Assembly (NCBI RefSeq): GCF_021117425.1
Contig: NZ_CP088298.1
Coordinates: 1,922,001-1,986,000, forward strand
DNA from: Brevibacterium zhoupengii
GTDB lineage: Bacteria; Actinomycetota; Actinomycetes; Actinomycetales; Brevibacteriaceae
DNA length: 64,000 nt
Direction of reading: 5' to 3'
In this document: one piece after another, positions 60,542-64,000 of the stretch
Layout: every line of letters begins with the position of its first letter
Numbering within the stretch: position 1 is the stretch's first letter
Notes under the pieces: generated by a model
Seen by the model: the letters and a program-made list of their open reading frames with translations, nothing else
Told to the model about the DNA's origin: nothing
Databases searched by the model: none
Position numbers and translations under genes: made by a program

Positions 60542-62121
60542 CGTCGACGACGTGAGGTTCCGAAGATTCCGCGTGTGATCTCCCGGACTGCGGTGCGGGT
60601 GAACTGCTTGAACGCAGAGGACTTCACGACCTTGGAGAACATGCTGTCCTCCTCCTTCTGACTCGCCCCCGAACCCGATCGAGACCCCGATCCGGACCGG
60701 GATCCCTGCGCCGAGTCCTCAGGGAAGGCCACCTTGTTTCCGGCCGCCTGCTCTTCGTCGTGGGCCTCGGAACCGGACTCCAGGCGCTTCGTGAGAATCT
60801 CTCGCGCCGACTCATTGTCGATGGCGGTCCCGTACTTCTCATGCTGCGGGGACGCCGCGACGGCGGATTTGATCTCGTCCTCGGACATCGGGCCCATCTG
60901 TGACTCGGGTGCGCGCATTCTCGTGGGAGCCACGGGTGTGGGTGCACCTTCGGGGTCCATCACTGTCACGACTGCCTCGCCGATGCCCAGCGTGGTCAGC
61001 AGCGATTCGAGGTCGTAGTCGGACTTCGGGAATGTCTGCACTGTCGATTTCAGCGCTTTGGCATCGTTGGGAGTATGTGCCCGCAACTGGTGCTGAATGC
61101 GCGAACCGAGTTGGGCGAGCACATCTTCGGGGACGTCCTTCGGTGTCTGCGTGACGAAGAAGACGCCGACGCCCTTGGACCGGATGAGGCGCACGGTCTG
61201 TGTCACCGACTGCAGGAACGCCTTCGAGGCATCGGCGAAGAGGAGATGCGCCTCGTCGAAGAAGAACACGAGTGAGGGCTTATCGGCATCGCCGACCTCC
61301 GGCAGATCCTGGAACAGGTCGGCCAGCAGCCACATCAGGAACGTGGAGAACAGGGCCGGTGACTGATTGAGCTTCTGCAGCTCGAGGACCGAGATGATGC
61401 CGGCCCCGTTGTCGTCGAGGCGCAGCAGGTCCGCGGTGTCGAACTCGGGTTCGCCGAAGAAGATATCGCCGCCCTGTGCGGAGAGTTCGGAGATCTTGCG
61501 CAGGATGACGCCGACGGTGGCCTTGGACGCCCCACCGATGTCGTCGAGATCGTCCTTGCCTTCATCCGAGGTGAGGAAGTTGAGCACGGCCCGCAGGTCG
61601 GAGAGATCGAGAAGCGCGAGACCGGCAGTGTCGGCGTAGTGGAAGACCAGCGAGAGCACGGATTCCTGCGTGTCGTTGAGTTCGAGGACCTTTGACAGCA
61701 GGATCGGTCCGAAGGAGGTGACTGTGGCCCGCAGCGGAGTCCCCAGTCCCGAATCTCCCAAGGTGTAGAACTCGGTGGGGTTGGCCGAGGCGTTCCACTC
61801 CTGACCGGAGGCCTCGAGCCGCTTGCTCAGCTTGTCGGAAGGCTTGCCCGCAGCACCGATGCCCGAGAGGTCGCCCTTGATGTCGGAGGCGAAGACCGGG
61901 ACACCGGCGCGGGAGAGCTGTTCGGCCAGAACCTGCAGGGTCACCGTCTTACCGGTGCCCGTCGCCCCGGCAACCAGACCGTGCCGATTGAGCATCGACA
62001 GCGGGATCGAGATCGGTGTGTCCTTGTCGGGTTCATCCTCGTTCAGCGCCACCCCCAATTGCAGTGTCGGAGCATCGAAGGTGTATCCGGACTTGAGTTT
62101 CTGCAACGTCTCGTTTGTCAT
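60538..62121 (-). CDS. HerA-like ATPase (DUF853)
   Basis: 527 residues. Walker A GATGTGKT at 52-59 (Lys58), KGDLSGIG, LSLVFHYADTAGLALLDLSDLRAVLNFL, Walker B SLVFFFDEAHLLF and VFFVTQTPKDVPEDVLAQLG identify the DUF853 branch of HerA/FtsK ATPases. A basic Ser/Gly linker (SGSRSGSGASQ) precedes the C-terminal KSSAFKQFTRTAVREITRGIFGTSRRRR. It may translocate DNA; no nuclease (NurA-like) partner is next to it. ATG 62121 has TAAAGAT 6-7 nt upstream. Confidence 0.92.
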   Translation of the reverse strand: MTNETLQKLKSGYTFDAPTLQLGVALNEDEPDKDTPISIPLSMLNRHGLVAGATGTGKTVTLQVLAEQLSRAGVPVFASDIKGDLSGIGAAGKPSDKLSKRLEASGQEWNASANPTEFYTLGDSGLGTPLRATVTSFGPILLSKVLELNDTQESVLSLVFHYADTAGLALLDLSDLRAVLNFLTSDEGKDDLDDIGGASKATVGVILRKISELSAQGGDIFFGEPEFDTADLLRLDDNGAGIISVLELQKLNQSPALFSTFLMWLLADLFQDLPEVGDADKPSLVFFFDEAHLLFADASKAFLQSVTQTVRLIRSKGVGVFFVTQTPKDVPEDVLAQLGSRIQHQLRAHTPNDAKALKSTVQTFPKSDYDLESLLTTLGIGEAVVTVMDPEGAPTPVAPTRMRAPESQMGPMSEDEIKSAVAASPQHEKYGTAIDNESAREILTKRLESGSEAHDEEQAAGNKVAFPEDSAQGSRSGSGSRSGSGASQKEEDSMFSKVVKSSAFKQFTRTAVREITRGIFGTSRRRR

Positions 62122-62131
62122 GGTTCAATCT

Positions 62132-62713
62132 TTACACGGTCACGCCGAGGCTGTGCAGGAATTCTTTGTGGATCCTGGTATCGGCACCGAGCTCCGGGTG
62201 GAAGCTGCCGCCCCAGATATTGCCCTGCCGCACCAGCACTGGTGAACCGTCGTGCTCCGCGAGCACCTCGACACTGTCCCCGTGTTCAATGATCTGCGGA
62301 GCTCGGATGAAGGTGGCTTCGAAGTCGTCGGCGAATCCGTTCACATGCACGGGGGCGCTGAAGGACTCACGTTGCCTGCCGTAGGCGTTGCGGGCCACGG
62401 TGACATCAAGCCCGCCGAGGCGGTCGAAGCCGTCCAGCGAATCATCCGTGAGCCGGTCGGCGAGGAGAATGAGTCCCGCACACGTGCCGAAGACCGGCAG
62501 GCCGGCCTGGATCTTGTCACTGAGTATGGGGAAGATTCCGGTTCCGGCGGCAATCCGGACCATGGCCGATGACTCGCCGCCGGGCACGATGAGCAAATCG
62601 ATGGATTCGAGGTGCTCGGGCCTCGTGACCTTGCAGGAGCTGACCCCCAGGGAGTCGAGCACACCGAGGTGCTCGCGAAAGGCTCCCTGGAGGCTGAGGA
62701 CGCCGACTCTCAC
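62132..62713 (-). CDS. pdxT: Pyridoxal 5'-phosphate synthase glutaminase subunit PdxT
   Basis: 193 residues. A class I glutamine amidotransferase: [29 protein letters not shown], the nucleophile loop [11 protein letters not shown] (Cys) and the His-Glu pair in [10 protein letters not shown]. It supplies ammonia to PdxS for PLP synthesis. GTG 62713 overlaps the pdxS stop by 4 nt. Confidence 0.97.
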   Translation of the reverse strand: MRVGVLSLQGAFREHLGVLDSLGVSSCKVTRPEHLESIDLLIVPGGESSAMVRIAAGTGIFPILSDKIQAGLPVFGTCAGLILLADRLTDDSLDGFDRLGGLDVTVARNAYGRQRESFSAPVHVNGFADDFEATFIRAPQIIEHGDSVEVLAEHDGSPVLVRQGNIWGGSFHPELGADTRIHKEFLHSLGVTV

Positions 62714-63591
62714 CAGCCGCGTTCTGCCAGGCGGTGGGGTGCGGCGACGTCGGTGACATTGATGCCGACCATCGCATCGCCGAGCCCACGTGAGGCCTTC
62801 GCAACGGCGATGGGATCGTCGAAGTGAGTGGTCGCCTCGACGATGGCCTTGGCGCGAGCCTCAGGGTTGCCGGACTTGAAGATGCCGGATCCGACGAAGA
62901 CGCCGTCAGCGCCGAGCTGCATCATCATGGCCGCGTCGGCGGGAGTAGCGATGCCGCCGGCAACGAAGGTCACGACGGGCAGACGTCCGAGGCCAGCGAC
63001 CTGCTTGACCAGCTGGTACGGGGCTGCAATCTCCTTCGCAGCAACATAGAGCTCGTCTTCGTTCTTGGCTCCCAGCGCCCTGATCTCGGAGTTGATGGTC
63101 CGCAGATGACGCATCGCCTCGGAGACGTCGCCGGTGCCGGCCTCACCCTTCGAACGGATCATCGACGCGCCTTCTGTGATACGACGCAGCGCCTCGCCGA
63201 GGTTGGTCGCACCACAGACGAAGGGAACCTTGAAGACGGACTTGTCGATGTGGTTGACGTAGTCGGCAGGGGAGAGGACCTCCGATTCGTCGATGTAGTC
63301 CACGCCGAGGGTTTCGAGGATCTGAGCCTCGACGAAATGTCCGATCCGGGCCTTGGCCATGACGGGAATCGACACGGCGGCGGTGATGCCGTCGATGAGG
63401 TCGGGATCGCTCATCCGGGCCACCCCGCCTTGAGCGCGGATGTCGGCGGGGACGCGTTCGAGCGCCATGACCGCCGAAGCGCCGGCGGCCTCCGCGATGC
63501 GGGCCTGCTCCTCGTTGACGACGTCCATGATGACGCCGCCCTTGAGCATCTGTGCCAAGCCGGTGTTGAGCAGGGTCTGTGTCTGAGTCAT
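62710..63591 (-). CDS. pdxS: Pyridoxal 5'-phosphate synthase subunit PdxS
   Basis: 293 residues. ribulose/ribose 5-phosphate, glyceraldehyde 3-phosphate and ammonia are condensed to [52 protein letters not shown] (first Lys), [18 protein letters not shown] and the phosphate-binding [30 protein letters not shown] are all present. It is first in the pdxS-pdxT operon and divergent from a MocR regulator. Confidence 0.98.
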   Translation of the reverse strand: MTQTQTLLNTGLAQMLKGGVIMDVVNEEQARIAEAAGASAVMALERVPADIRAQGGVARMSDPDLIDGITAAVSIPVMAKARIGHFVEAQILETLGVDYIDESEVLSPADYVNHIDKSVFKVPFVCGATNLGEALRRITEGASMIRSKGEAGTGDVSEAMRHLRTINSEIRALGAKNEDELYVAAKEIAAPYQLVKQVAGLGRLPVVTFVAGGIATPADAAMMMQLGADGVFVGSGIFKSGNPEARAKAIVEATTHFDDPIAVAKASRGLGDAMVGINVTDVAAPHRLAERGW

Positions 63592-63732
63592 TGCGGTGCT
63601 TTCCGTTCGGGGTGGGCCTGCTGGAGGCGAATTGATCGGTGAGAACGGCCGTTCCCCACAAGACTAGAACGAGGGGTGGCCTAATAGGAGTGCCAGAAAG
63701 TATGAAAAGTTTTAGGCCAGTATGATCGGGTC
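63592..63732. promoter_or_regulatory. pdxS/pdxR divergent promoter with inverted repeat
   Basis: TGGCCTAA (63677-63684) and TTAGGCCA (63712-63719) form a perfect 8-bp inverted repeat with centres 35 bp apart. The right arm abuts TATGAT (63721-63726), the -10 of the regulator gene and 6 nt before its ATG. Binding there would repress the regulator and could activate pdxS. Confidence 0.55.
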
Positions 63733-64000
63733 ATGTCTCAAACTCAGTCGACGCACCGCGGAGCCGCCCCAGCGGACATGGTCCTGCCTCGGGCTGACGG
63801 GATCGCACTGCCGATCGCGATCGATCGTGAGTCGTCGACTCCGCTGCCGGATCAGCTGGTGGCCGAGATCAGACGACTCATCGCTGCAGGGGCGGTACGT
63901 CCGGGGGAGCCGGTGCCCGCGAGCAGACGCCTGGCCGCCTATCTGCATGTCTCCCGGGGGACGGTGGAGACCGCCTACGCCCAACTCGTCGTCGAAGGAT
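63733..64000 (+). CDS. pdxR: MocR/GntR-type regulator, truncated at window end (PdxR-like)
   Basis: The first 89 residues of a GntR winged-helix regulator: DRESSTPLPDQLVAEIRRLIAAGAVRPGEPVPASRRLA and YLHVSRGTVETAYAQLV. The divergent position to pdxS-pdxT is the classic PdxR arrangement; MocR regulators carry a PLP-dependent aminotransferase-like domain C-terminal to this part, beyond the window. Leaderless start after TATGAT. Confidence 0.85.
   Translation, partial: MSQTQSTHRGAAPADMVLPRADGIALPIAIDRESSTPLPDQLVAEIRRLIAAGAVRPGEPVPASRRLAAYLHVSRGTVETAYAQLVVEG

Noticed and set aside
60538..62121. HerA-like ATPase as part of a defence island
   Set aside because: No nuclease, Sir2 or NurA partner adjoins it; neighbours are a lipid kinase and the pdx operon, so it looks like the widespread housekeeping DUF853 type.

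Overview
The window is a dense, high-GC chromosomal segment with short intergenic gaps, many 4-nt stop/start overlaps and frequent GTG starts. I see no insertion sequence, integrase, phage gene, CRISPR array, tRNA or rRNA. Several traits point to a high-GC actinobacterium: DtxR/IdeR-type iron boxes, a ThiO-ThiS-ThiG-ThiF cluster, a SigJ-like sigma factor carrying a SnoaL domain, LPxTG-anchored exoproteins, and many genes whose -10 hexamer sits only 6-7 nt before the start codon (predicted leaderless mRNAs). Brevibacterium or a close relative is my best guess, by inference only.

Layout. 1-6200: a cut-off membrane protein, an NAD(P)-binding epimerase-like protein, a divergent RibD-type reductase/HxlR regulator pair, a SigJ-like sigma factor beside a DoxX-like protein, VOC and SRPBCC proteins, a PfkB sugar kinase and a DUF2695-like protein. 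6237-10540: a nucleoside hydrolase followed by a complete ECF transporter (S component, EcfT, fused double ATPase), probably for nucleoside or nucleobase salvage. 10637-15819: small conserved proteins, a degenerate ArdC-like protein, DUF664 and VOC proteins, a PepSY lipoprotein, thymidine kinase, a Mug-type glycosylase and an SRPBCC protein. 15757-20020: thiamine thiazole synthesis (thiO-thiS-thiG-thiF under a TPP riboswitch) with divergent thiE. 20057-28537: a PanE-like reductase, a DedA/GGCT-like operon, a two-component system, a Fic protein, LldD lactate dehydrogenase and a LysP-like permease.

28594-37116 holds iron uptake: a lone siderophore-binding lipoprotein and a complete FecCD-type importer, each preceded by a DtxR-like box that contains the -10. 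Between them lie a Nudix hydrolase, an SRPBCC protein, an alpha/beta hydrolase and a sulfurtransferase-SufE pair with a possible 26-codon leader peptide. 37120-39065 is a META-META-DUF808 operon. 39311-43651 holds two tandem paralogous cell-wall-anchored S1 proteases, each with a strong hairpin terminator. 43745-51891: acetyltransferase, thioesterase, a second VOC/DUF664 pair, a DUF368 lipid-carrier transporter, an LPxTG 5'-nucleotidase, thiol peroxidase, a PIG-L deacetylase and a lipoprotein. 51861-64000: flavin oxidoreductase, a glycine-rich secreted PKD-like protein with a partner lipoprotein, repair and nucleotide enzymes, a DUF2087 gene behind a long structured leader, a diacylglycerol-kinase-like protein, a HerA-like ATPase, and pdxS-pdxT divergent from a truncated MocR-type regulator (probably PdxR).

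Most noteworthy: the ECF double ATPase whose two halves have complementary losses, leaving one consensus and one degenerate ATP site; paired META paralogues in which the cytosolic copy has lost both cysteines; a DtxR box centred in a perfect inverted repeat; a structured leader before the DUF2087 gene; and the density of predicted leaderless starts. I found nothing that I can firmly call a new defence or mobile system.
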